A stretch of 64,000 bases of DNA from Letharia columbiana (lineage: Eukaryota; Ascomycota; Lecanoromycetes; Lecanorales; Parmeliaceae): the NCBI RefSeq assembly GCF_014066305.1, contig NW_023501069.1, forward strand, positions 1-64,000. The letters are read 5' to 3'. The translations under genes and the position numbers were made by a program. The notes below the pieces were generated by a model. The model did no database searches. It was not told where the DNA came from and was given only the letters and a program-made list of their open reading frames with translations. This document shows positions 48,291 to 60,510 of the stretch, piece after piece (the first letter of the stretch is position 1; each line of letters opens with the position of its first letter).

Positions 48291-49606
48291 ATAAAGTTTT
48301 ATAATTTCTTAACTATAACCTATTAGTTATTTAATAATTAATTATTAGATTTAATATTAAAGTTAATAAAGTATTTTTTAAAGTTATTCGTAATTATAAA
48401 TAATATAGTATAGTATTTATAGATGATATAGTTTATCGAAGCCTTTAATATATATAATTATACTCTATATAGATTAAAGCTATAGTACTCTCTATATATA
48501 ATATCTTACTATGTCTTTCTATAAAGTCTTAAATTAATATTAAAATATATAATATTACGCTAGGAAATAAATATATATTAATTAAAGTTATAAATGAAGT
48601 AATAGATAATAAAGTTATAGATAATGAAGTTATAGATAGTAGAGCTATAGGTAATAAAGCTATATATAGATTATTAAAGCCTTTAATATATTATTACTAA
48701 CCGCTATTATTATCTTCTTTACTATTAAAAACTATTTTATCGTTCTTCTTATCGCTATTGATATCTAATATCTAATCCTCGCCTATATTAATATTAAATT
48801 CTTCTATAATTATATCTAAGTTCTAATTAATATTAATCTTTAGACGTTTCTTATATTATACGCTACGGGGTATTATATATTTAGAATAAAAATTAAGCGA
48901 CTAATATTTAAATTTAATTTTCTAATAAAGAGCGTTAAATAGGTCTAGAAGATATTTATATATATACTTTATTAGCAATAAATTAATTAAATTCTTAAGA
49001 TATAGCTTTATTAAGTAAGAATATATAATAAACTATAAAAAGATATCTAGATAGTAGAATAATTAGTTATTATATTTATAATAAACTTTAATAGACTTAT
49101 AAATAGACATAATAAGAGATTTATATTTAAGGAATCTTAGTCTATCTTTAGTAATTACCTCGAAATCTACTACTTTAATTCTAAATCTAAATATACTCTC
49201 TAGCTATTTAAAATTATACTTCTTATAAATCTTTATCTTAATACTTATAAACGTCGATAATTTTAAATATAGCGCTTAACGCTTTAGATCTATAGTATTC
49301 TTAATTTATCGCTATATTTACTATAGCGCTTACTTAAAGATCTTATTTTTTTATATCTTATATAAACGTTAAATATAATACTTAGCCTCTCTATATATTT
49401 AATAATTACTTTTTATATCTAGAAAGATAACTTAAACGAGTTTATTTATATAAGTATTTAATAGGAAGATAAGAAAATAGTATTTAATTAATAGATTTAA
49501 CTAAGAGAAAGCCTTTACTTTAGACTTTAACGAGTATATAGAGTTTTTAATCCTTTTTTTTATAATATTAAACTAATTTATAATAGTATTATATTCGTTT
49601 ATCTAA

Positions 49607-49936
49607 CTCTACAAATTACTTCTAAATATTAACGTTATTATTAAATTACTTCAATTTCTCTTCTCTTTATTAAGAGTCTTATCGTCTTCTACACTTACGG
49701 CGTATTATATATTTTCTATTAAAACCTTTAAAGTTATATTTATAAACTTAATAATAGAAGGCTTAATAGCAGCCGTAGTAGGCTTTATATGTAAGGGTTT
49801 AAAAGCCTTCGATATAGACTGCGTAGTAGCTATAGTAGACTTTAAGCGTAAGGTCTTTAAAGTCTCTAGTATAGGCTATATAGCAGCTATAGAAGACTTT
49901 ATATATAAATACTTAAAAGCCTATAATATAGCCTAA
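49607..49936 (+). pseudogene. Open frame of 109 codons with three 19-20-residue repeats, no ATG
   Basis: A stop-to-stop frame with no internal stop, remarkable in this window. The last 58 codons are three repeats: GLIAAVVGFICKGLKAFDID, CVVAIVDFKRKVFKVSSIG and YIAAIEDFIYKYLKAYNIA, following an N-terminal Leu/Ser/Thr-rich part. DNA units are 60, 57 and 57 bp. There is no ATG, no clear promoter, and the neighbours are RIP debris. It is therefore more likely an exon fragment or intragenic repeat of the CACTA-like element's second gene than a live gene. The repeat resembles no family I can name. Confidence 0.5.
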
Positions 49937-50356
49937 GTGCTAGACTTCTTAGTTTAGAAAAATTATTAATTTAGAGCTATAGAAGTATTAGATAATATAT
50001 TACTTTAGTAAAGTTACTATATAAAGATATATCGTTAATCTCTTTTATATTTAACTTGTTAAGAGATTATTTACATCGACGTCTATTATATTAAAATATA
50101 ATTTTCGCTAGCTTATCTCTAAACTCGCTATTTTAAATAAGAGGTCTCTCGAGTATAATATTATATATTCTGGATTTAGGCTTAAGCTATTAAGAGTTTA
50201 ATATCTATAATCTACGCTAAATAATTGATTTATCTACTATTATAAAAATAATTAATAAAATATTCCTATAGCTATAATAATTGAAGAAGAGAGAAACTTA
50301 GATAAATTATATATCTCGTTATAAAAGAAGTTATCTGAAGTATCTTCAGGCTAAAT

Positions 50357-50866
50357 TACCCCTATTTTCTTAATTATTAGAAAACTAGAATCGCGATTTT
50401 AATACCTCTATCTAAAAAATAAAAAAAGTGCTTTTCTTAAATAGCCTTACAACGATAACTTATAACGCTCTAAAAACTTTACAGATTTTAATAATTATAT
50501 GAGAGATTAAGAATATCGAATTATAGAAGATCTTAATTATTCGTTCTATTATAGAATAAAAATTTAATAAATTCTTAGATTTTCTCAAGATAGTCTTGGC
50601 GGTAAAAAAATAGCCGAGGTAAATTTTTAGAGTTCGCGATATATTCTCACTTTTTATATCTCACTTATAAGATTAGAATTAAAATCTTTTTAGATTTAAG
50701 AGTAGATTCCTTAATATAGTAAGTAGATTTCATAAAGTTTTTAGACTGTAAAAACGAGTAGTAGTAAGATTATATAGAAAATTCAAATTTTTAATATTTA
50801 ATTATCGAAGGGTGTTAAAATCGCAGATTTTTTTTTAGTTTTCTAATAATTAAGAAAATAGAGGTA
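50357..50866. mobile_element. MITE-like element with about 50-bp terminal inverted repeats
   Basis: 510 bp. The left end reads TACCCCTATTTTCTTAATTA and the right end is its inverse (TAATTAAGAAAATAGAGGTA). Inner parts match through AGAAAACTA and GCGATTTTAA. The flanks AAT/AAT may be a target duplication. There is no coding capacity. CpA and TpG are frequent compared with the surroundings, consistent with a short element below the length RIP usually detects. Confidence 0.7.
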
Positions 50867-52896
50867 AATATCCGTAGTAGACTTTAACGCTAAAACTTAC
50901 TACTTTAATCTCTCCATCTCCCTTATAAAATAAATATATCTTTATACCCTCTTTAATTCTCGCAGTTCTAATTATAACTTAAGAAAAACGAGTAGACTAA
51001 TAAATGATAATATGTTTAAAGATATAAGTCTCGCTATAGAAGACTACTATAGAGTAATCTATCGATTAGATTAAATATTATTATAAAATTATAAAAGTAT
51101 AACTACGAGCCTCTCTCTATATATATAAAATAAGAGTTATTACTTATTTACGCGTTACTTAATTTCTATATTTATCTTAATTATAAATTCACTCTTTATA
51201 AAAAAGATATAAAATAAATTTTATTAGTTCTTAAAACCTTAATTTACGAGTTCTTAATTATCTTACTTTAATATTATTATTATAACTCGCTCTATATAAG
51301 ACTATAATTTAATCTAATTAAAGTCTTATATAGATAAATAAATACTCTATAAGTTAATTTATTTATTCTATTATTCTATATCTAAAGTCTTCTATAATTA
51401 TAATAATATTCTTATTAATTAAAGTTCGCGAGAAAGAGCTAGTTTTCTATAAATACGAAGATCTTTATATAGAACTAGAATTTATAAATATAAATAAAAT
51501 AAAATACTTCGTTAAAAGTAATCGATTTAGATCATATTTCGAAACCTATACTTATATCTAGATACTACTATAATAAAAAACTATAAAATATATAAATATA
51601 TCTTATAGATAAGAATTATAATTTATTATAGTTAAGAAGTATATACTTATTAGAGAGCGATTAGAGTCTAATAAATTTTTAATTCTATACTCTAATAAAT
51701 CTAATTAAAATTAAATAGATTATTATATCTATATAATATACAATATTTATTACGCTAATATTAAGAGTACTTCGAGATTATTCTTTAATAAAGAACTTTC
51801 GCTAATATAAATTAATTTAAGAGTTTAATTACTTATTAAATATAAGAAGTATAATTAAGTTCTCTCTAGATACCTCTTATTAGAAGATATATAAGATTCT
51901 TTTATAGAGAATAAGTTAGAGTATTTAGTAAGCACTTAGCTACTATAGCCTTCAGCGAGTACTTTATAATAAACTAATAATATATCATAGCCTCTAACTT
52001 CGAATCTACTAGATTATTCGATAGATATTTATTCAATAGATGTCTTTAGAAAGTATTCTTTTATAGATATACTAACCCCGAGTAGAGTAATATATCACTA
52101 TAGCTTCCTATAATCCCTCTCTAATTTATTTCTTTATCGTCTTTATTTTCTAAGAATAAGCGACTTATCTAAATTAGATTTATTATTAACTTTCTATTAA
52201 ATACTATTTATAATTAAAAGATAATATAATTTAATAAATAGATAAAAGTTATATAGTTAAATAATTAAAAGTTTAAATTTAATTATAATATTAATAAGAA
52301 GAATAAAGATAATATTAAGATTAAAATTTTAATAAATATTTAAATAATAGCGATCGAGAATAAAGCTAAGAAGTTTAATATTAAAAAGTAATTTTAAAAA
52401 GTATAATTTATTAATAAGTTAATTCGAAAGAATAATAATATAAGAGTTTTTAAGAAAAGTCTTAAACTAGTTAGATAAATTACTACTCGCATTATAAATT
52501 ATAATTAAAAGATTTAATTTAATAAAATTACGCGTAATTAGAGAATAAATACTATTTAGTATTAGTTATAAAATAATATAATAGTAACGAAATTTAACGT
52601 ATAATAGTTATACTTTAATAATAAAGATTACTAGCGAGAAGATCTTAAGAACTTATATTATTTACTTTATATATCTTAATATAATAATAAAACTATCTTT
52701 CGTATATCTAATATAAATCTATCTTAATAGCTTAAGTTTTAACAGCTAGTAGCGATAAAGATAATTATTAAATTTTATTTATAATCTTACTTATAAGCCT
52801 ACTTTCTAGTAGACTATATCGATCTAGAGAAAATATAAATTATTATTAGCTATCTCTTATAAGTAAGCCCCTTTCTATTAATATATATACCCTATT

Positions 52897-53008
52897 ATAG
52901 ACTTTCTACTATAGACTTTCTACCATAGACTTTCTACTATAAACTTCCTACTATAAACTTCTCGCTATAGACTTCCCACTATAGACTTTCGTAGATAGAC
53001 TTTCACTA
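52897..53008 (+). repeat. 14-bp minisatellite, 8 units
   Basis: Consensus ATAGACTTTCTACT, eight head-to-tail units with few differences. The unit length is not a multiple of 3. The same motif recurs at 54267-54322 on the other side of a degraded frame. Confidence 0.85.
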
Positions 53009-53082
53009 ACTATTAATCTAGCTTTAGAAATTCCGTAAGAATATTTCTACTAAAAATCGATCTCTTATAAAACTAATCTTTA

Positions 53083-54253
53083 TTTTAATATTTAAAGCTC
53101 TTATATTATAGTAAATTAAAGCTATTAATCTTATCGCCTTAAATATCTTCAAAGTATATAAATACTATAGAGATATTTAATATTTAAAGTCTATTATAAA
53201 TAAGCGTATAATTATAGAAACTCTCTATTATATATATAAGCTATTCGATAAAAAGAAATAGTGTTCTAGAGTTATAATTATAAGTAATTATATAATATTC
53301 GCGATTCGCTATAATCTTATAACTATTTGAAAATATTAAATTAATAAATTAACTATATCGAAGATAAAGATTAATAAAATTCGCTTTAAAGTAAATACTC
53401 TTTAAGAAGAAAGCTTAGAAAATTACTTTAACTTAATAATTAATAACGAATATTATCTATTAAAATCTCTCTCTATTAATATCTTTAATTCGATATTATA
53501 ATTAAATACTTTATACTATATTATAATTAGCGTTATTTTTATTTCTAATAATATTAATAACTAGTTAGATTATATACTTTTTATTAAACTATTTAACGCT
53601 AATAAATAATAGTTAAAGAGATTATTTATAAAAATACGCTTTAGAGATAATAAAGATTTATTTTTTATTTCTAATAAATATCTAGCAGTTAAGCTATAGC
53701 TTATAATTCGCGCTATAAAAAATTAAATTTTTACTTATTAAATAGATTCTATTTAGTAAGATTTTCGAATAATTAAGATATAGAAAAAGTTAATAATTCG
53801 CCGTATTCTATAGAGTTAAATTTCTTTTAAAATAGATCGTAAGATCGCTAATTCTCTACCGCGTATTAAAGCCACTATTATTAATTATTTATTTAATAAG
53901 AAAAAGCGACGGTAATATATTAAATTCGAGAAGAAATTTACTAGCTAACTTCTTATTTTTAGAGAAGAAAAAAAATTAATAAAGTAATCGCTAGCGATAT
54001 AGCGTAAGTTACTATTATTAATAATATAAATTAATCTCTCTAATTTAGATAAGATCTAGAACCTAAAGACTATTAATATAAAGAAAACTTTTAATAAAAA
54101 GTATTTCTTTTTTAAGTGATTTATAATTTATATAAAATCGAGTATAAAGAACTTAGACTTATTACTTTAGGAATTACTTAAAAGTATATTAAAGCTATAT
54201 ACTCTACTTCGCAATATTTATAGCTAGATATATATATACTTTAATCTCTATTT
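53083..54253 (+). pseudogene. Degraded frame of about 390 codons, function unknown
   Basis: One plus-strand frame can be read for about 390 codons with about two dozen TAA/TAG, most plausibly from Gln/Trp. Patches look protein-like: KAINLIALNIFKVYKYYRDI, IIETLYYIYKLFDKKK, IRFRDNKDLFFISNKYLAVK, NYLFNKKKRR and KKFTSQLLIFREEKKL. I recognise no domain. It lies between two blocks of the same 14-bp minisatellite inside the CACTA-like element, upstream of the Tnp2-like relic, so it may be the element's accessory gene. Start and end are uncertain. Confidence 0.45.
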
Positions 54254-54266
54254 CTATAAGTATACG

Positions 54267-54322
54267 ATAGACTTTCTATAATAGACTTTATATTATAAGC
54301 TTTATACTATAGACTTCCGTAA
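54267..54322 (+). repeat. 14-bp minisatellite, 4 degenerate units
   Basis: ATAGACTTTCTATA, ATAGACTTTATATT, ATAAGCTTTATACT and ATAGACTTCCGTAA: the same unit as 52897-53008. Confidence 0.8.
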
Positions 54323-55902
54323 TAATCTTCTATAGATATCTCTTTATAGTAATCTTTTATATATACTAATTTCGCTATAGATTATAAGAGACTAGAAGAA
54401 GATCCTAATCTTCTATTAATTATCGATTATCACGATACTTCTTATCGTAATCTTTCGATTTCTCGCGATTAATTATATAATTCTTAATATCTATTAATAG
54501 ATAGAAAAGCGCGATACTATTATTACAACGTTTATTAAGTATATTAATTAAGCTTAAATTCTAATTATAATATATGCGATAGAATTAACTAATCTAAATC
54601 TATAATAAATATATTAAAAAGTTTATATAGTCGAGTATATATATAATTTAGATATCTAGACTTAAGCTTTTAAATATATAATATATATAAAAAACTCGAG
54701 CGCGGTAATATAAATATATAAATATTACATCGCTAATAGTTTTAATAATTAAATAATTTAGAGAAATATTAAAAAGACTATATCGTAGATAATAGTAAAG
54801 TTAAATTAATAGATCTTTAATAATAAAGATAATATTAAAGATATTATCGTCGATCTCGAAGAATAGATATTTAAAGAGAGGGAGATAATAAGATATAATC
54901 GAATTAAATGGAATAAGTAGGATAGATCTTACATCTTATTACTATATGAGATACTTTAGTATATTCTATTATAGCGAAAGAGCGAGAAAATCCTTCTTTA
55001 GATATACTAAACTCTTCTATTAAAAACTTTTATTCTACTAATTTCTCTATCTATAGATAATATATAAAAGTCTATAATATAAAGTCTATAATAGAAAATA
55101 TACTACGATAATATCTTTAATCGAAGATATAGTAACTACTTAATTATAATATATCTTTAAAGCTTCTAGTAGAGAGATTCTTCTTTTCTTTTTATAATCT
55201 ATAATTATAATCTATACGCTCTAGTAATAGTTAAAAATTACTACGATAGTCTTTAAAGAAAGAATTAATAACTCTAATATAGATTATATTAAATTCTTAC
55301 TATATATATATATAGCGGCCGTAGAGATATAAGTCTAATTAGAACTTTTTATACTCGTAAATCCATTAATTAAGTTCGAGAAATCTATACTAAAAATATA
55401 ATACGTATTATTTAATACTATATCTAAGAAGCTTAATAACTTATATAGTCTATCTAGATTAATAACTAATATTTCTATTATAACTAAATATCTAATTAAG
55501 GATTATAAATTTAAATTATATATTATTATTAATAGCTTATTAAGATACGCTAAGACTTATTAATAGAGTTTATACGACTCTCTAACGCCTTTTAATTCTA
55601 TAATCTTCGAAGTCTTTAATAGATTCATATTTATCCAGAATTGTCTATTAAGAATTATTCTATTAATTTCTTATTAAAGAATAATATCTCGATCTTATAA
55701 GATAAATTAACTATAAGTACTTAATTAAAATACTAACGATAATAATTAATCTTTATTATCTTCAAGTTCGAATCTTATTTATTATACCCGCGACGATATA
55801 ATTAATAATAAGATACTTACTAGCTTTTCCGATAACCTTTCTCCTATTAATAATCTTTCTTCTATTAATAACTTTTCTATTAGATATTTTTAAGATAATT
55901 AA

Positions 55903-56028
55903 GATTTCTTTAGATAGCCTAATAAAGGCTTTCGTAATAAAATACTTTTACTTATAGTCTCTAGCGATTTCTTTAGATAGTCTAATAAAGATTTTCGTAA
56001 TAAAATATTTTCACCTATAGTCTTTAGT
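55903..56028 (+). repeat. Two in-frame 63-bp repeats
   Basis: Head-to-tail units starting GATTTCTTTAGATAG, 63 bp each. In the plus-strand frame they read DFF(stop)-PNKGFRNKILLLIVSS and DFF(stop)-SNKDFRNKIFSPIVFS, where the stops are former Gln/Arg positions. The 21-codon unit supports a coding origin in the N-terminal part of the Tnp2-like relic or an adjacent gene. Confidence 0.7.
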
Positions 56029-56199
56029 AATAATAAGAGTAATAAGTAGATAAATAACGATATAAGCATCGATTTATTATCTCACGATTTCGATAAAGAG
56101 GTATATAGATAGAGGTAGATATATATAGCTATAGATAATAACGGGAATTTAAACGATAAAGATAATAAAGATCTATTTATTATATTTAATTTTCTAAGA

Positions 56200-59100
56200 T
56201 ATAATATTATTATACTAATTATTGTATAGTCTATCGAAGAAGTTAATAGAGTATCTTAAGAATCTTAATTACTTATCTTTCTTAAATTACTTAAAAATCT
56301 TAATATTTTTAACGATAAGAATAAATAATTAACTTCTTTATTATTAAGTCTAAAATTATAAAATCTAAAGCGAATACTCTTATTAATCCTTTTCTATTAA
56401 GCTTAATTATTAATTTTCTTTCTAATTTCGTTATTTAAAATAATTATTTAATAAAATAAGAAAGATATCTTATCTTTATTATTATATCTAATACTAGATC
56501 TATAATTTAAGAAATTAAATAAATCGCGGATAGACTATATAAGATTATAAGAGGTTTTTTAGCTATCGAAGTTTTTAATAATAGAAAACTTTATAATTAA
56601 AAAAGAGAATAAGAACTCGAAATTAGATATATATATTCTTTTATTAAAGCTAGATATACTAAAGTAATAAATTTATTAATATATTCTCTTATTATAATTA
56701 TTATAAAAGCCTCTTATAATTATAATCGAGAAATAGTTATTATTATTATAATAAGAGAAGAATATATAATAATAAAGTATTAAATATTAAGTATAGTAAT
56801 ATTAATATAAACCCTTAAACCTTATACATATTATACTATTAGCGATATATCTACGCGAAAAAATATTCTTTAAAATAATATAGTATATAAATAAGTTAAT
56901 AGAGCTTTAATAGTTATATATATAAGAATCTTTTATTCAATTAATATTAGAGAAAGTTTATTATACTTAAAAAGAGTATTTATTATTTCTAAGAATCTAG
57001 TATAAATTTATTTATCTCTATATTATATTAGATATATAATATTTATTAATCGCAATTATTAATAAAATATAATAGAATATATTATTATAATATTATAAAT
57101 AGTTATAAATTATAAAGTATTTATTCTTAATAGCTTCGACTTAAATCTAGATAATAAGTATAAACTTTTTTTATAGAGGATATTTTATTAGAATAAACTT
57201 TATAATTTATTATCTAATATCTTAATATCTATTATAATTATAACTTTAAAGAAAATAAAGAAGAGATTATTTATCTAGACGATTATTACTTTATTCGAAA
57301 AATTCTTAATTTTAATTCGTCTATTATACGACCTCTATATTAATTATATTCAATTTATAACGAGCTTAAGATAATATATTTTAATTATAATTATCTCGAA
57401 GCCGTTATCGCAAAATCTCTTATTAGTTTTTCCTATCTTCTCTTTATTAATAATTTTAATATTTATAAAAATATATATTATATACTTAAAGTATTTTATC
57501 TTATCTCGATATATCTAGACTACGCGAAGCGTAGAAAACTTATAAATATATTTACTCTATTCTTAGAATCTTATAATATCAATATTAAGAATATAATAGA
57601 AGTTTTTTATAAATCTATATAAAATCTAGATTGTGAAATAAAGCTTAAAATTAATAACGTTATAAATATATTTTAGATTTTCACTTTAATATTTCTTAGA
57701 AATATACTCTAGTAGATAGATAATAATGGCTTTATAAGGTATATCGCTATTATAAATTATTATATTTACTATTACTTAAAAGATAAAAAAGCGAATTTAA
57801 ATTTTAATATCGTAGAGAATAATAGATATTATTAAGAGACTACTTAATAATACAAATTTACTTAAGATCTCGATAATATTAAACTTAAGAAGTTTATTTA
57901 GAATATTAATATATAACTCGATATTCCCCTAATCGCGAAGTTAGCGCTATTCTTAAATCTTATTTAATTTAAAGTTTATAACGCTCTCTACTCGAAGTGA
58001 AGAGGTTTAAAGAGAATTCTTTAGGGATTCTTAATAACTATAATTCTCACTAAGCGTAGATCTACTACCTATCTTAAGATATTTTAGAAATTTCACTTTT
58101 TTTTAAATAAAAGCGTATTTAAAGCCTAATATTCTATATTTAATTATAATTACTTTTAAAGGTAGATAAAGCTACTCTACTAACGCCACTAATTCTATAT
58201 AATAAAGTAATAATCAAATAAATTCATCTTTCATTTTTATAGGTTGCGGAAAAAGTTATAATCTTCGAAATAATATTACTTTAGGCTATTATATAAATAT
58301 TTAAACTTATTATTTAATCTAATATCGTTATTAATAATTAAAGATATACTAAATTAATTATATTATATTAATAAATTCTAGATACGCGTAAGACTTATTA
58401 GAAGCTAATTATATATACGACGTCTACTATAAAAGACTTCGATAACCCTAATAAGAATAAAGATAATTTTAAAGATAAAATCGCTTTAGAGAAAGTTCTT
58501 TCGAACGTAGCGTATAATAATTTAGAAATAGAAGTACTATAGTATATATCGAAGTCTAAACTAGTTAAGACTAAGAGAAAGGGAAAGAGAAAGAATAAGA
58601 AATGAAGGAAACCTCGTAGTAATAAATTCGAGAAGCTTTTCAAGCTTTCGAATATTTATGTAAATCTTTATCTTATAAATAATACTAGAGAATATACGAT
58701 AGTTATAAATTTAAATATTTTAGCGAGAAAATTAAAGTATAAGTTATTTATACTATTTTTCTTATAATTGTAATTATTAATAGTCGCTCTTAGAATCTTT
58801 AAAGATATAGTAGACGCTACGACGCTATTAAACTTAATAAATTATCTATTTATAAAGAATATAATATAGTAATTATTGTAATTAAATTTAATAGATACTT
58901 AGAATTATAATTATTTAGATATAGTGAAAGTACTTAGATTATTTAATAATTAGTATACGATATTAATATAGAGCTTTCTTTTAATTAATAAGTAAGATCT
59001 AGATAAGAGTTATATGAAAGGCTTTTATAGCGTTATAAAAGATAGCGAGTATTACTCTACATAAGTCTCGCTTAGAGAATTTATACTTAATAAATTCTTT

Positions 59101-59440
59101 TATATTAAGATAATAATTAATCTAATAAGATTTAACTTATAGTATAGCTTTATTTAATACTTTATAATCGTCTATAGAAATAAGTATAGTTTTAATATAT
59201 TAGACTTTAATATAGCTGCTTTAAAATAATATCGTAGAATTATTTATATAGATCTATAAGTATAGCGTAGTATATACTTCTTAAATAGATTAACGAAGCC
59301 TTTTCTAGGGCTAATCGAAGATATATATATAGTGTTAATAACTATATATAGGTTAATACCAGAAAGAATTAACTACTATAATATTTTATATATATCTATT
59401 ATCGAAAGAAATACGCTTTTCTTATTATATATATTATAAT
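56200..59440 (+). pseudogene. Tnp2-like (CACTA/EnSpm) transposase relic
   Basis: The best-preserved frame is at 57360-58160. It has NNFNIYKNIYYILKVFYLI (from GF-IYRNMYRALKAFYLIP), RRKLINIFTLFLESYNINIK (from RR--NIFTLTLGPYGANI-), IFTLIFLRNI-QQIDNNGF (from AFTLTFLGDMPQQ-DN-GF), LALFLNLIQFKVYNALYSK-RGL (from LAPCLDLIQSRAYDAPHSEWRGL) and TIILTKRRSTTYLK. Near 58660-58750 the frame shifts to LINNTREYTIVINLNILARK (from REYA-V-N-NVLAGE-KH). These are landmarks of fungal Tnp2-domain proteins as I recall them. The enzyme would act as the DDE-type transposase of CACTA elements. The N-terminal limit is a guess. There are many stops and one or more frameshifts. Confidence 0.6.
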
Positions 59441-59859
59441 AGAGCTACGTTAAGGCGATTTAGGAAATATTAAAAATAATTTAATACTAGATATAGTGCT
59501 AAATCTTTTAATATATAGACGATAGATAAATTAGTATATATATAAATTACTAGTTCTATATTATAATATTATTTATATAATTAACGTTTTTAACGAATTA
59601 GACTAGCTAGATAAGTCGTATTATTTAGAATATATATAAGAAGTAATATACTTATAAGAGCTCGATAGATAAGCTTACTTATATTGCTAAAGGCTTCGGC
59701 GAAGTATTATCTATATACTTATATATATATAAGAGCGAACGAGTTACTAATTATCTATAGTAAGAGAGACTATAAGAGGCTATAATACTAATATACGATA
59801 AAGATATTACGATAGACTATATAATTATAATTAAGATAGTTATATAAAAGTAGAGATAA

Positions 59860-59910
59860 TTATTCGCCTATTAAATAACTACCTTTATTCGTTTTTAAAT
59901 AGGCGAATAA
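59860..59910. other. Hairpin (inverted repeat) near the right end of the CACTA-like element
   Basis: TTATTCGCCTATTAAA at 59860-59875 pairs with TTTAAATAGGCGAATAA at 59894-59910 across a loop of about 18 bases. Confidence 0.75.
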
Positions 59911-59984
59911 CTAAAAACGTTATTAAGATTATTTAACTATTAATAGTTTTAAGAGAGACGATATAAGTTTCTTAACGGTTAATT

Positions 59985-60130
59985 TACGATTGAAAGTTCT
60001 TAGGTAATAATTATTAAACTAGCTATTTAATAGCCGCCTAACCGCTATTCAGCCGCTATTTAACTACTTAACCGTTATTTAATCGTTATTTAACCGCTAG
60101 TTAACCGGCATTTAATTATTACTTAATTAC
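59985..60130 (+). repeat. Right subterminal repeat cluster
   Basis: Ten or so imperfect 10-12 bp copies (TAACCGCTATT, TAACCGTTATT, TAATCGTTATT, CAGCCGCTATT). Orientation is opposite to the left cluster at 48196-48290. This part is comparatively GC-rich for the region. Confidence 0.7.
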
Positions 60131-60245
60131 TACTTAGTTAGACCTTTAACTACTAATTACTTAAAATAAAACTCTATAGATAGACTAAACAGTACCTTAA
60201 TTAATAAAATATAGATATATTACTATTCTATTACGATATACTATT

Positions 60246-60510
60246 ACAAGTAAAGGCCTATGAATTAAATTCATAGAGTTGGATTTTTCATTTTTCTAAG
60301 TCAAATGGAGTTGGATTTTTCTAAGTTAAATGGAATTTTAGCCCTAGCCCTAAGTTAAATCGAACTCTAATCGCTTGCTGTGCGTTTTTGACCTACTTCT
60401 ACTACTACGAAATTAATAAAGAAGATAAAACCCTAACTCTAAGTTAAATCGAATTTTACTTACTTTCTATATAATAAATAATCTACTTCTATCACTATAA
60501 ATCGCTAATT
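60246..60510 (+). repeat. R1 family 5' fragment (copy f)
   Basis: Starts ACAAGTAAAGGCCTATGAAT with the perfect 19-bp palindrome CTATGAATTAAATTCATAG at 60258-60276. It has an internal duplication of the GAGTTGGATTTTTCTAAGT segment and a second AAGTTAAATCGAATTTT copy near 60440. It keeps TpG (TTGCTGTGCGTTTTTGACC), so it is among the least mutated R1 copies. The remainder of R1 is absent. Confidence 0.75.

Larger units (their letters stand above)
48161..60194 (+). mobile_element. Probable CACTA/EnSpm-like DNA transposon, about 12 kb
   Basis: Three lines support it: short subterminal repeats at the left (48196-48290, AACGATTA/AGCGGTTA types) and, inverted, at the right (59985-60130, TAACCGTTA/AACCGCTA types); a Tnp2-like transposase relic near the right end on the plus strand; and candidate termini TACTATCTAGGC (48161) and the reverse complement of 60194 upward, TACTGTTTAGTC. 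These could be RIP forms of CACTA/CACTG. The three bases outside these ends (TAT and CCT) do not match, so the exact borders are unproven. It contains a nested MITE-like element and several minisatellites. Confidence 0.5.

Noticed and set aside
58398..58643. An 81-codon minus-strand open frame starting with ATG, hydrophobic and Phe/Leu-rich
   Set aside because: It is the antisense shadow of the Lys/Arg/Glu-rich plus-strand Tnp2-like relic. The apparent membrane-protein character comes from GAAGAA/AAGAAA codons read backwards.
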